Both the position numbers and the translations under genes were made by a program. A stretch of DNA of 64,000 nucleotides from Linanthus parryae (Eukaryota; Streptophyta; Magnoliopsida; Ericales; Polemoniaceae): contig JALGPY010000003.1 in assembly GCA_023055425.1 (NCBI GenBank), forward strand, positions 52,499,891 through 52,563,890. Reading direction: 5' to 3'. The notes beneath the pieces were generated by a model. It was given only the letters and a program-made list of their open reading frames with translations, did no database searches and was not told where the DNA came from. Shown here in pieces: positions 12,052 through 22,818 of the stretch. Each line of letters opens with the position of its first letter. Within the stretch, counting starts at the first letter, position 1.

Positions 12052-13600
12052 TGTTGGAATTGTGCCCTAGAGGCAATCAATTAATTGTGACATTTATGAA
12101 TTTACGATTCATTATGTTATGTTAACATGAATGAAGTCCTTAGAATATAAGTGTTATATTCTTAAATATCCCTAGTCAATTATAATGATTAATGGGACAA
12201 TCATCTATAGACTAGTATGGGGTTGGATTGATATGGAGATATCATGATCCAACACATGGGTATGCAATTAGGAGTAATGGCATACTGGATTGACCCATCT
12301 CCGAGAAGGCTACATACATGTTATGTTAAGTCACAAGCGCTTCTCGCGGTGCAATGGTATTGTCATCCTTAGACTTGAAGTCACTAGATTGTCTAGTTGT
12401 GGATTCTTGTGATTTTGGTAGCGTCAAACGCTACACCGTAACTGGGTAGTTATAAAGGCGTGTACTGGATACAATAAGAAACAAGCTTAGAGATCGTAGT
12501 GGACGTAGATAGAATTTGTCCCTTCCACATAACGGGAGCAAATATCCTAGGCCACTCGAGGGATAGTGCTTATAAAATGTCTGGCCAGACTCAAATAAAT
12601 CAATATGGGATATTGATGTCATTTGCACGAAAAAGGCTATTCCCAGGATCGAGAAACTATGGATTGGATATACGAGTGTGACTTGTATGTCTCGTGTCCA
12701 ATCCGGATATTGGGACAAAGGGATGAGACAATTACTTGCACAAGGTTTGTCATGATGACTATTCTATTTGTTGGATAGAATGGATGTCTTGCTAGAGGCC
12801 GCTCCATATTAGTAACTAGTTACTACCAACTAAATAGAACCTATGGGGTCACACGCCATATAGAGGTGAACTAGACTTGGGAAATAATTAATTAATATGA
12901 TTAATTAATTAGAAGGATCAAATCGCAACAACTTGCTAACTTAGTAGGACTAATATGCAAGTTGGACTAATCCATGTATAGACATGATTAGGATTTGCCA
13001 AGGTGGCCTAATTCATGTAGAGACATGATTAGGATTAATTTTCAAATAGAACTAATCCATGTATTGACATGATAAGGACTATTTTGCAAAAGGGACTAAT
13101 CCGAACTTGAGTAGGATTATGAGGGGTTCTTTATGTAGTAGGACAAGGAGTTGTTGGACTATATAAAGAACACTCCTAGCTTATTTTTCTCTCTACACAC
13201 ATACACATCTATATGATAGAGAAGGAGAGAACAAAGCAAGGAGAGAGCAAGTCCCAAGCAAGGGCCGAACCCCCCTTGGGACCGCCGCCCCCTACCCGTC
13301 GGCCCAAAGGGTGCCGCCCCACTTTTGGTGCTCCATTGTTGGCGATTTCTTCTTCCTCCTCCATTCTTCCTAGCTAGCACATGGATTTGGAGGTTCTAGA
13401 TCTCACCTCTAGGCCTGGATCAACCGTAGAGACGTGACACCATTCGCGTTTGAAGTCATCAAGGAGAAATTAAAAGGTGTGTTTATGATTTCTATCCCTT
13501 ACCATCGTTATGTCTCTTGACTTGTGATCCTTGGAGGGTTTTGCATGGTTTTATGTTTGATTATGCTTCCGTTGTGCGATCCATGAATCAAAACCCTACA
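12052..13600 (+). repeat. 3' LTR of the 4514-13600 element
   Basis: Same start and end sequences as 4514-6060, with a TATA box at 13160-13167. A purine-rich tract (GCAAGTGGGAGAC) precedes it, and the CTTAT duplication follows at 13601. Confidence 0.92.
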
Positions 13601-13640
13601 CTTATGTGCAACTGACTTAGCCCAATATTAAAAAAATCAA
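13601..13640 (+). mobile_element. End of the 2740-4513 LINE
   Basis: This sequence continues the LINE 3' region after the Copia insertion, starting with the second copy of CTTAT and running into an A-rich run (ATTAAAAAAATC) that looks like the LINE 3' end. Confidence 0.5.
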
Positions 13641-14034
13641 GCTTGTTTACGAAAAAATAGCAATCACACAGGCACAAGTAGTGATGCCACTTCTAGCACA
13701 AACAACTTTTGAAATAATATCAGGAGTCTGGTTGTCTCAGGAAAAATCAAAATATTTGTTTGGAAATTAAATAACAATATTTGATTAAACTAAGCATTAT
13801 TTTAGGAAAAGAATAAATGTACCTCTGACCTTCAGGCAGAGACAGAAGAGCTTTTTTCTAATTACGCGTCGATCCGTCAAGTTTTGGATTCAGCTCTTGT
13901 ACACCTATCAAATCCGGTCACTAATATTCCTTTCCCAGTTCGGATGAGAGAGATCTTCAATTAATTCCTCTGATAAAGTTGCAGGTCGTTATGCATGTGT
14001 TGTGGGGGAATTTGGTTTTCTAGCCAAAAAATAG

Positions 14035-14086
<52 letters not shown>

Positions 14087-14574
14087 AACAAATTTGAAGA
14101 TAGAATGATAATGAATTTGTTTGCGGCAAACATAGAAATTATTGAAACTACTTGCCTTTACTTCAGTGGATTGCATGCAGGTCAAGATCAAGTTAGAAAA
14201 AGAATATGATGGTGTCCCCTTCCTTCTATTTTTCTAAGGATGAGCATCGATGCCTATGTTTCTCTTGAGCAGAAGATAGCTGCAGGAGGTGTGGTGATTC
14301 GCAACCCGAACGGTAGATTTGGTTGTGTGTTTCATGCCAAGTTCAATTTTAATTTGTTTAAGCTCGTGTATCGGTGAGATATATGCGATACAATCTGCAA
14401 CAATATTAGCAAAAGATAAAGGATTCCGAAATCTTATTGTGGAGTTGGACAATATGAATTTTGTGCTCAAGCTTTCAAAGGAGGCGGATGGTGTATTAGA
14501 AAGGAACAAGATTAGGGTTTGCAAAGTGTATACAGAGAATGTATAGAGAAGATGAAAGATAGGGTAAAATTCAT
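13641..14574 (+). mobile_element. Second LINE 3' end (zinc finger and RNase H domains)
   Basis: About 13740-13970 encodes GKIKIFVWKLNNNI and later LQAETEELFSNYASIRQV, matching the zf-RVT domain of plant LINEs. About 14233-14546 encodes an RVT_3 RNase H with KIAAGGVVIRNPNGRFG and, in another frame, FRNLIVELDNMNFVLKLS. A (TA)n microsatellite lies between the two domains. The end is cut at about 14574 by an LTR. It is separate from the 2740-4513 LINE because both carry the same domains. Confidence 0.65.
14038..14095. repeat. (TA)n microsatellite
   Basis: A nearly pure TA run of about 58 bases with a few extra A bases, inside the LINE remnant. Confidence 0.9.
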
Positions 14575-14828
14575 TGTACGTATTGATTGCAGAAGAGTCT
14601 CGAAGAGACTAGATAAATGCAAGGAGTTGTAACGGTTGGATTTTGATCCAACGGGGTGGAAAGTTACGGTAGCAATCAGATAAGAACACCAGATCACTCT
14701 CAAGGGTTGTCTAAAAGAAATTATTGCCCTAATATTTACAATTGGGCTTGTAGTAAGCGAGTTGAGCTATATGGGCCTCAACACTTGATTTTATTCTAAG
14801 CAGTTGTGCTCACATGTGGGCTGCAACA
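14575..14828 (-). repeat. Probable 3' LTR of an Ale-like Copia remnant
   Basis: On the minus strand it starts TGTTGCAGCCCACATG after a purine tract (ACGGGAGGGAT) and ends CAATACGTACA. The length of about 254 bp fits the short LTRs of this lineage. No partner LTR is present, so the left edge is less sure. Confidence 0.5.
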
Positions 14829-14859
14829 GTTGTGTTAATCCCTCCCGTAAACTCATAAT

Positions 14860-15350
14860 GGTTGAGCATGAACCATGAGGTTATTGTTTAGTTCTTGAAA
14901 CGAGTGGATGAAGAGCTTTTTTAAATATGTCAGCCACATGATCTGCACATGAAGCAAAACCAACAACAAGTTCTTTGTTAAGAGCTTTTCCACTCACATA
15001 GTGGTAATCAAGTTCTATATGTTTTGTTTGTGCTTGAAAAAAGAAGGTTGGCAAAGAAATAAGGGCAGAAAGATGGTCACTCCATAAAGCAGGAGAATAA
15101 GGAATGGAAAATTTTATATAATGAAACAGAGTTTTAAAGTAAGAGAGATCAGCTGTTGCAGTTGCAAGAGCACGATATTATGCTTGAGTAAAAGAGCATG
15201 TGATAGTGGATTGTTTCTTGGATACCCAATGAATTGGATTTGGGGCAAAGAAAGTAATCATCCCAATAGTGTTGAGAGAAGGGCGGTACCATTGTGTTGG
15301 ATTGGGAGAGAAGAGCCATTACCAGTTGTGACTTGGTCCTTTCTAGAATA
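14860..15350 (-). pseudogene. Ale-like Copia RNase H remnant
   Basis: Minus-strand translation gives WYPKKQSTITCSF, QAEYRALATATADL-like residues with a stop in place of one residue, SDHLSALISLPTF, and the end motif KHIELDYHYVSGKALNKE followed by HVADIFKKALHPL. These are the C-terminal half of Copia RNase H, where DIFKK stands for the usual DIFTK. Frames shift within it. The next piece to the right is gag, so most of pol is missing. Confidence 0.75.
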
Positions 15351-15479
15351 AGGATCTAACAGACAGAAATTTCTGAGGTTCCACTATCATGGGGGTTGAG
15401 GTTCCAGTGTAGTTTGGATCTGAATGTTTGACATGAGCGCTTAAATTCATGACATGGTGTTGTTCTGGAGGGGATTAGA

Positions 15480-16071
15480 CCCTAATAAGCATAGTCCATT
15501 ATGTGCAAACAGTCAAGGGCAGAATTGTAATCATTGCCACAAATTTGGCAAGTAACCGGCACCTCAGTGCCCCTGTTAGATCCAATACCAGAAGTAGATG
15601 AAGAATAGTTGTTCTTACCAAAAGGATTGGTGTTTGCTTGAGAAAAAGAAAAAACAAAAGAGAAACGATAACCACGAGCCCTGGATGAGTTAGGGTTTTG
15701 ACCGAAACCACCATGAAACCTTAATCAACCCCTATTTTGGTAAAAAAAATCAGATCTTTAACCAAACCAAAGCATTTTTTTTAGAGTAAAATCACTTGGA
15801 TGACTAGAATCATTAGAAGAGTTCTGACACTCAAGCATCTGTTCTTCAGATTTCAACAGGAAACGAAGTTCTTGAAAATAAAGAGGACTAGATTGAGTTC
15901 GTAAAGACAAACGAAAGGTACTATATTCAATTGGAAGACCATTAGGTTAAATAGAACATGTCTTCATCATCAAAGAAAATAGAAGAAACATAAAGTTTAT
16001 CACGCAAATTTTTCATCTTTTGCATAGAGACATCAATCGAGTCAGAGTGTTTCTTAATTGTTTGAAGAGAG
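15480..16071 (-). pseudogene. Ale-like Copia gag remnant with zinc knuckle
   Basis: The minus strand encodes LQTIKKHSDSIDVSMQKMKN, then the FFDDEDM stretch and ELRF/EEQMLECQNS-like residues of Copia gag. It ends with a CCHC-like CQICGNDYNSALDCLH, in which the usual histidine position is not clear. Stops and frameshifts are present. The gag N-terminus is cut off by the LTR inserted at 16072. About 15351-15480 is where the internal deletion joins gag to RNase H. Confidence 0.7.
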
Positions 16072-17365
16072 TGTAGGTTTTGATGAAGGAAGAAGGTTAC
16101 CTCAGTCAAACTGACTGGTGACGATCACATACTATGAATCAAAAGAACGTCGTCTCTATGGTATCCAAATGAATAGACCTCAACTGGACTTCTTCTCCAA
16201 TAGTGATAGCAACCATTGCCTTGGGCATCAAGAGGGACGACACACCTTGCCTTGGCCGAACCCTCCTTTTTCAATCTTCCTCTTTTCTCTCTAGTGTACG
16301 TGTAGGCGTAGGAATGAATTAAGACTGAATTTTCATATCCAACAAATCATATTTATAGCTAGAGAAATTCATCTTTGTCCATAAATCCAACAGTTTGGAT
16401 TAGTTTTCATTCTAGTCCACAATTTCTCTTTAGTCCAACTAATGACACATTTGACACTTAAGTCCAATATTCATTATTGTTATTTAGTCCAACTAATTAG
16501 AAATAATTAAAGTTTGATCTATTCTTGTGTGTGACCCTGTAGGTTCCTAATTACGTTGGCAGTAATAACAATTATTACAAACACTGAGTGGCATCTAGCA
16601 ATACATCAATGCTCCCAATTAATAGGAATGTCAGTGATCTGACTAACCTCTGTGACCAATGTTACCGTGTTGTATAATCCATTTGCCCCATCAATCCATA
16701 TTGGACACAAGTCATTCAGTGTCACACTTGTATATCAAATATATTGTTTCTCGTGATCTGTGAGTAGACTTAGATAAACAAAAAACACCATATCACATAT
16801 TGATTTATTCAATCAAGGCCATGCATTTCCCTCAGTGTCACTCATCGAGTGGCCGTGGATATTTACTCCTGTTATGCAGGAGGGATAAATCATATCTACA
16901 TCACTACCATCTCTCTGCTTGCTTCATATCATGTTCGATCACTGTCTTTATAGTTTCCCAACTATGGTGCAACTTTTGACGGTAACAAACATGATAATTC
17001 ACAGCTAGAGTATCTAGCGACTTCAATTCAGAGGATCACAACACCATTTTCACTATGAGAAGTGCTTGTGACATTCACATAACTCCCATGTAGCCTTCTC
17101 ATGGTGGGTCATCCAGTATGCCATTTCATAATGCATACCCATGTGTTAGAGTTGATATCCCCATATCAATCTACCACATGCTAGTCTCAACGCAATACCG
17201 TCGTCCTTATTAACTCTATTACTCGACTAGGGATATTTAAGAATATAACGTTTATACTCAAAGGACTTCATTCATGTTAACATATATCCATATCGATAAC
17301 ATAATGAATAGCAAGTCCATATAAATGCCACAATAAATTGATTGCCTCTAGGGCATACTCCAACA
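16072..17365 (-). repeat. 3' LTR of a truncated Angela-like Copia (minus strand)
   Basis: On the minus strand it starts TGTTGGAGTATGCCCTAGAG, preceded by the purine tract AAGTGAGAGAT (17366-17378), and ends CAAAACCTACA. It resembles the other Angela-like LTRs but is clearly older; many shared words are mutated. It is inserted in the Ale-like gag. Confidence 0.85.
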
Positions 17366-18560
17366 ATCTCTCACTTACCCTAGAGTTAATCTGGTTCATC
17401 TCATTTGCCTATTGATCTAGCGAGGCCTTTATGCTTTCGCTGAGCAGGGGGTTCTGTAAGAAAGTCATATGCTGGTAATTAACAATACCCACATCTCCTC
17501 TATCAACAATAAAATGAGAAGAAACTTTTTGAGTATGTGCATCTCATACAACAATACACTTGGTCCTCTGTGGTTGAATCGACAACTGAATCTTGCCTGG
17601 AACCTTTCCAGCTCACAGTCCCTCCACTTAGGGAAAAAAAAAACAACTTGAGTTTGGAAGCTTGCATCAGTGTAACCAATTACCTCGAACTCTTCCTCTC
17701 CTCCATATATCAAGAATTCATACTTAGTTCTTCTCGAGTACATAAGGATTTTCTTGAAAATTATCCACTGACTCTCATCTGGATATGATTGGTTTCTTCA
17801 TGTCATGCTCATATGACATGTCTGGCCCTATTACATAACATGGTGTATCTTGTGAATCTTATTGATATGGTTTATTCTCAATCTAATTGGAAGGAAAATT
17901 AGCCTTTGAAATACAAATTTCATGTGACAGAAGTGTGAATCCATAATCTAGCATGTTGAACCGTTTCAACACCTTATCATTTTATGAACTTTGAATTAAG
18001 CCAAACAACTTCCTTGATTTATCCTTATAGTTCCTTATAGGTTGCTTCGCCTAAGTCTCCAATGAAACGCAATTCTCTTAATATTTAACAGATTTCATAG
18101 TAGTGAAGTCCTTCAAATGAGTATGTCATCGACATACAAGACCATAAATATAACTGTTCTCCCACTAAACTTCTTGTAAACACAACCTTCATCTTCATGT
18201 TTGATGGAACCAAACTCTTTGATTACATCATTAATAAAGATTCCAGCTCCAGAAGCTTGCTTCAATCTGTAGATAGATCTCTGCAACTTACATACCTTTT
18301 GGGCATGCTCTAGATAGACAAAACCCTCTGGATGTGTCATACACATCCTCAATGAGATTTCTATATCCATCTGCCAAATTGTGCATGCTACAATTGCAAG
18401 CAAGATGCGAATGGATTTAAGCACCGCAACTGGGAAAAAAGTTTCATTCCTTAAAAGTAATTCCATTACCATCCATGTTAGTTTTTCCTAAAATCCACTT
18501 TCACCCTTTGGGTCTTACCCTTTTAGGTGGTTCAAATAAATTCCATACTTTTTTGGTATA
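17366..18560 (-). pseudogene. pol 3' part of the truncated Angela-like Copia
   Basis: Minus-strand pieces, from the high-coordinate end: MYTKKVWNLFEPPK followed by a frameshift (18500-18560); RT with AVLKSIRILLAIVA, an AHPEGF-type motif written THPEGFVYLE, SIYRLKQASGAGI and VLYVDDILI (18113-18472); and RNase H with GGEEEFEVIGYTDASFQT (17465-17743). The YVDD catalytic motif is still present. The 5' half of the element and its 5' LTR are missing, because sequence beyond about 18560 is unrelated. Confidence 0.75.
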
Positions 18561-19158
18561 CATGGATTCATTGGCACATTGAAGGCAAAAATAAGAGGGA
18601 AGACCAGAGAGCCAAGACGACATGACCAGGAAGTTCCACGATGTGCGGTCGGTGAGGACGTTGACAAATTTACGTGGGGAGTTTGTCATAGACCAATCAT
18701 TTGGGTGCACCAAAACACACGGTTCATGGCGCATATCCCGTTACATGGTCCGATCCGTATCATACACCATCAATCTACAGGGCGAGACTCCAATGAAAGG
18801 TTCTAAAAGGGTGTTATTGAAATTCAATAAAACATTGTGATAGGGGTAAAATTATAATTGTAGGAGATGAAAGGCTAAACCCAAGCCCATAGCCCATGAC
18901 CACTCTATATCCACCGCTGGATATAGTAGATTTATACCGTAGATATAAAATGAGAACTTGTATATGTTTGGGGTGAGGCATAAGGCCAAACCATCCATCA
19001 ATAGTACTCTATGTTGTCATTTAATGGAAAGCTCTCTTCCATCATCTCCATAGTGCTCTTAATAACTTTCTCTTTAGTTGAAGGTTGGGAGGCTGACTTT
19101 GAAGATCATGAGGAAGGATTGACGAGGTGTAGGACGGGTTGCACTCAGTCCGTGACAC
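18561..19158. other. Unassigned sequence
   Basis: I recognise nothing here. It runs from the broken end of a Copia pol to the end of the PDS5-like left arm. Both strands have frames of about 75 codons (18501-18806) without family motifs. The remainder (18840-19158) is AT-rich and looks non-coding. Confidence 0.4.
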
Positions 19159-20284
19159 GAGGTATTGTTTTAGACCCTGAGGTTTGCTTAGTAAGGCCAT
19201 TTGAAAAGTACACCAATTATTTTCCCAATATGTCTATTGGATGAGTGTATTTTTATGAGTCCCTATATTTGGTAAAAAAATGAATAAAATTTCCTTCAAT
19301 GAGAAATGTGGCTGAGGGAAGTACTCATCCAATAATATAAGAAGTTTAAATTTTGTGTTTGTTAAGAAGATGCTTGGAGGGATTCTTTTAACACTACCTT
19401 CTCTTTCCCTTTGGTTATGTTCTAATGTTCATTACCTTGTCCCTTTAGAATTGAATGTCCCACTAGCTTGTTTGGTGGTTCATATATTATAAGCATGATG
19501 TATAGCAGTCAAATATAGCGTGTTTATCTTTTTTCGCATGGTAAAAGCTTGTTTAATAGAACAAAAAAGACAGTATTAATCAAACCAAATGAGCTCAACC
19601 AAGCAATATATTCAAGAACTAGGGCAACAAAGATACAGTGGCTGCCAAATGAGCTCAAAGCTCGCACTTGTGATCTAACGGCCTCCGAACTTGTATCAGA
19701 CGGCGAGTCATTTCTTCGCCGGACTGTCAGAATACCTAAGTTAGGAACGTAACAGCATATTATGTCTAGTAAAATGGTAACTACTAGGGATTGAAACCAA
19801 GTAATATCATAACTTCCATGAATGCTAAAAGGAAAAATACATGCATGAAGAAGGGGCACATAAACTGAAAATTAGAGACCGAAAAATGCAAGTAAAGCGC
19901 CATGCAGCCTCATTGGGTGGTTAGCTAGATAACATACTTGGTTTTAGCCATATCTTATGAATACAGTTCAACTAATAAAATAAAGGTTAAACATTAGAGT
20001 AAATCAGGGAGTTGGGATATAGTAATAGCATACATGTTGCTTCTGCACATAAGCTTCTCTATGTTCTTTTACTCCAGAGGTTTCTCCATCAAGCCATGGG
20101 AAATAATATCCCTCCTCTGGTATAAACAAAAAGCATGACATCCTATTCCTTTCTAGTGTCATTTGAGGATTAGTATCAGCAATATCTATATGTAACTTCG
20201 AAGATTCATCTACGAAAGGACCACCTCATACAAGGTTAATGATATCTTAGTCTTGCTACCGACAACCTCCTAATTCAGAACATA
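19159..20284 (-). pseudogene. PDS5-like cohesin gene fragment, left arm of an inverted repeat
   Basis: Read on the minus strand, this matches the right arm (31425-31453 plus 39636-41140) across exons and introns. Exon A (about 20255 to 20034) encodes IPEEGYYFPWLDGETSG and EAYVQKQH before a GT donor. Exon B (19735 to 19668) follows an AG acceptor and encodes a form of EEMTRRLIQVRRPLDHK. The PEEGY motif and the G-R-I-Q-V-W-P-L tudor-like segment recall plant PDS5C/D cohesion factors; this assignment is from memory of the family. Upstream of exon A the frame is broken. A gypsy element interrupts the upstream side at TACCT. Confidence 0.55.
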
Positions 20285-22096
20285 TACCTTGTAACACCCC
20301 CAAATTGACCAAACCGGAAACCCAGGGATGTCACTCCGTACCCGAGAGGAGCCCCGATACAAGGAGATTTTATAACATGGTTCGCAAGCACAAAACATCC
20401 ACAATAATAATTAAATCCAATTGAAAATATTGCATTATTAAGAATAAACATCCTAGCCACAAACCGGCATAACAGCTAAAGTGTTTAAATTACTAAAGAA
20501 TTCAAATTCAAATGAAATACTACTACTATTATTCCATGTGATGCGCGTCCCCTTCTACGCCAGATAACCATCCTCTAAACATGTGGTGCGGAATCAAAAA
20601 GAAACACCACAGTACAAAATCAGCATGAAATACTGGTAAATAAACACCCAAACATGTAAAACGATGATAGGATAGTTATAAATCAATGACTCATTTATAA
20701 GTAAGAGTTTTTCGCAAACACAGCGGTAATAAAGCTGACTCTTGTATTAAAACATAAGAGTACCCAATTCCAAATCATTTCCAACCAATTTCCATAATCA
20801 TTAGGAAAATCCAAAATCCATTGTTAACTTCTTTCCGTTAACAAAACCAAAAATCCATTATTACTTTGCTGTGACGGGGGAAACCAACCAACCACTTCGC
20901 AAGCATCCAAGACCTTAAGTGTCGACACCCCCTTACAGACTTCTTGCGGCCAGAAGAGTGAGTACAAGGAGCTATCCGGGGACTTGCAACCGGATTAAAA
21001 TAAAAATAAATTGATACGGAAGACCGAGATCAAACCGTCCAATGCCAATGGTAACCATACCACAATAATCATAAATGTCCCCGCACAACTATTCCACTTT
21101 ACGTATTAATGCATTATCATTATCATGGTGATATTTCCAAGAAAAACATTTATCATGTAGAAATCACATATTGCATGTCACATCACATAAACACATTTTG
21201 AGACGTAAAGAAATACAAGAATTCGTTTTGACACGAAAGAGATAAGCACACTAGGCTTGGCATATTTACTTACCTTTAATCTCAAGCAAAGCAAATCACT
21301 TCCTAGTAATACTCGACGTGTCCTTCGTCAACGAAGTTGTCGCCTACAAATTTAATAGTATCCTAGTCAACACATTGCACACGAAGTCCTATAGGTAAAT
21401 GAAATAAATCCCTTACTAACTCTCCCAAACCTTTGCTAAGGAGAACGACATCTTTTATAATAAAATACGCTTTATAACGCTAACATTTAATATTTTTTAA
21501 AAATATACTAGGTTATAATTATATAAATATAACTTAGATTAGATAAACTATCATTTTTATTACTTAGAGTAGGGAAGCATATTATTTTTACCCAAAAAAA
21601 ACACTTTTAATTCAAATAGTAGTTTTTCACATCCAAACAAACCTTAGTAGAGAACATTAATTATAAACTAACTAAATTTATTTCAAAAGAAATAACAAAT
21701 TTATTTATGAAAAATAACTTGTTCTAATTTGTTACAAACTTATAAAAATAAGTAAGAAAAATATATTTTTATCACCCTTATTCTATACTTTTATTTTTGG
21801 GTAAGGATGAGTGTAAAAAAAATGATTTTAAACTTGTATAAAAGAATTGTCTTGTATAAGATTCGAACCTAGAACCTCAAATCCACACTCCCACCAAGCC
21901 TTAAGTGTTAGCATTTAACCACTGGGCCACAGTCCCTTTTGTTCTCTTCCTTCAACCCACTATTTATATACTAATTTACAGTACAAAGGAAGACAAAATA
22001 AAAGAAGCAAGAAATAAAAGAAGCAGTGGGTTTACCCGAAGAGAGAGAAACGACGGGAATGGTGACGGGGAAGGACTGGTGGCGAGTTCGGCGGCG

Positions 22097-22098
<2 letters not shown>

Positions 22099-22149
<51 letters not shown>
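22099..22149. repeat. (AG)n microsatellite inside an LTR
   Basis: About 25 uninterrupted AG units. The same place in the other LTR (about 30568-30602) has only a short, interrupted GA tract, so the run expanded or contracted after insertion. Confidence 0.9.
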
Positions 22150-22159
<10 letters not shown>

Positions 22160-22242
22160 TTGAGATTGAGAGATGAGGGATTAGTGAGAGAGATTGAGTT
22201 TGGTAGCTTGAATGGGTGTGAGAAATTTCTGAGATTGATGGG

Positions 22243-22250
22243 TTTATATA
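22243..22250 (-). promoter_or_regulatory. LTR TATA box of the chromovirus
   Basis: TATATAAA on the minus strand in the context CCTATATAAACCCATC; the same box is present in the other LTR (about 30687-30694). It is the likely core promoter. Confidence 0.55.
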
Positions 22251-22818
22251 GGTAGAAAGGTGAAGAATTCAACCTCCATGAGGAAATCCACTTTGAAAAT
22301 TTTGGTTTTGAATCGGGACCAAAAATTGGCGAAATTTGGTTGCTTGATGCTAAATTATCGAGCCTTGATGAGTTTAAATCGAATAGGGAGTGATTTGGGA
22401 CAAACATCAACGAATTTGGTGAAGATTCGGAGTGGTAATGGTGGTGTTTGGGTTGGAGATGGAGTTCTTCCTCCATGGGAGAGTTTGAGGAAGAAGATGA
22501 CTATTTTTAGGGTTAAAGACACTTTCGCCCCCACTGTTTTGGATAAAAGTCACTAGCACCCCCCTGAATTAAATAAAAGACTCTTTATAAAGTTGGGAAA
22601 ATACATAATAACCCCAAATAGTTACTAGTAATAAAAACTAACTTCCTATCAATAAGATTAGCTCCCAACACTTATACTATTGTCATATTGGCACCAAATT
22701 ATATATTAAAATATAATTGTAGCATATGAACACCCCAATACTTATAATAATATTATATTAACACCCAAAAGTTATAGTAATATCATAAATACCCATTTTC
22801 ACAAAACGGAGTATTTCA

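Larger units (their letters stand above)
4514..13600 (+). mobile_element. Angela/BARE-like Copia retrotransposon, complete but coding-dead
   Basis: Two LTRs of about 1.55 kb (4514-6060 and 12052-13600) flank the body. The 5-bp target duplication CTTAT stands at 4509-4513 and 13601-13605. An initiator-Met primer site follows the 5' LTR, and a purine tract (AGTGGGAGAC) precedes the 3' LTR. The order is leader, gag, integrase, RT, RNase H, all recognisable but full of stops and indels. By eye the LTRs differ at roughly 25 positions, far fewer than the damage in the genes. This suggests that the element moved in trans after its genes were lost. A hAT element (7461-8338) is nested in the leader. 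Confidence 0.9.
20290..22818 (-). repeat. 3' LTR of the chromovirus
   Basis: On the minus strand it starts TGAAATACTCCGTTTTG and ends GGGGGTGTTACA. It is closely similar to 28753-31261 but carries a much longer GA microsatellite (22099-22149). Confidence 0.92.

Noticed and set aside
14038..14095. TA run as an origin or regulatory element
   Set aside because: It is a plain microsatellite inside a LINE remnant.
18501..18806. Overlapping frames of about 75 codons on both strands
   Set aside because: Only the part below about 18560 (minus strand) has Copia motifs; the rest has no recognisable feature.
19011..19244. Plus-strand frame with a hydrophobic start resembling a signal peptide
   Set aside because: It overlaps the end of the PDS5-like left arm on the other strand and has no counterpart in the right arm.
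21976..22476. Open frame of about 166 codons, minus strand, Ser/Leu-rich
   Set aside because: It lies within an LTR, runs through the AG microsatellite, and is broken in the twin LTR (30430-30978).
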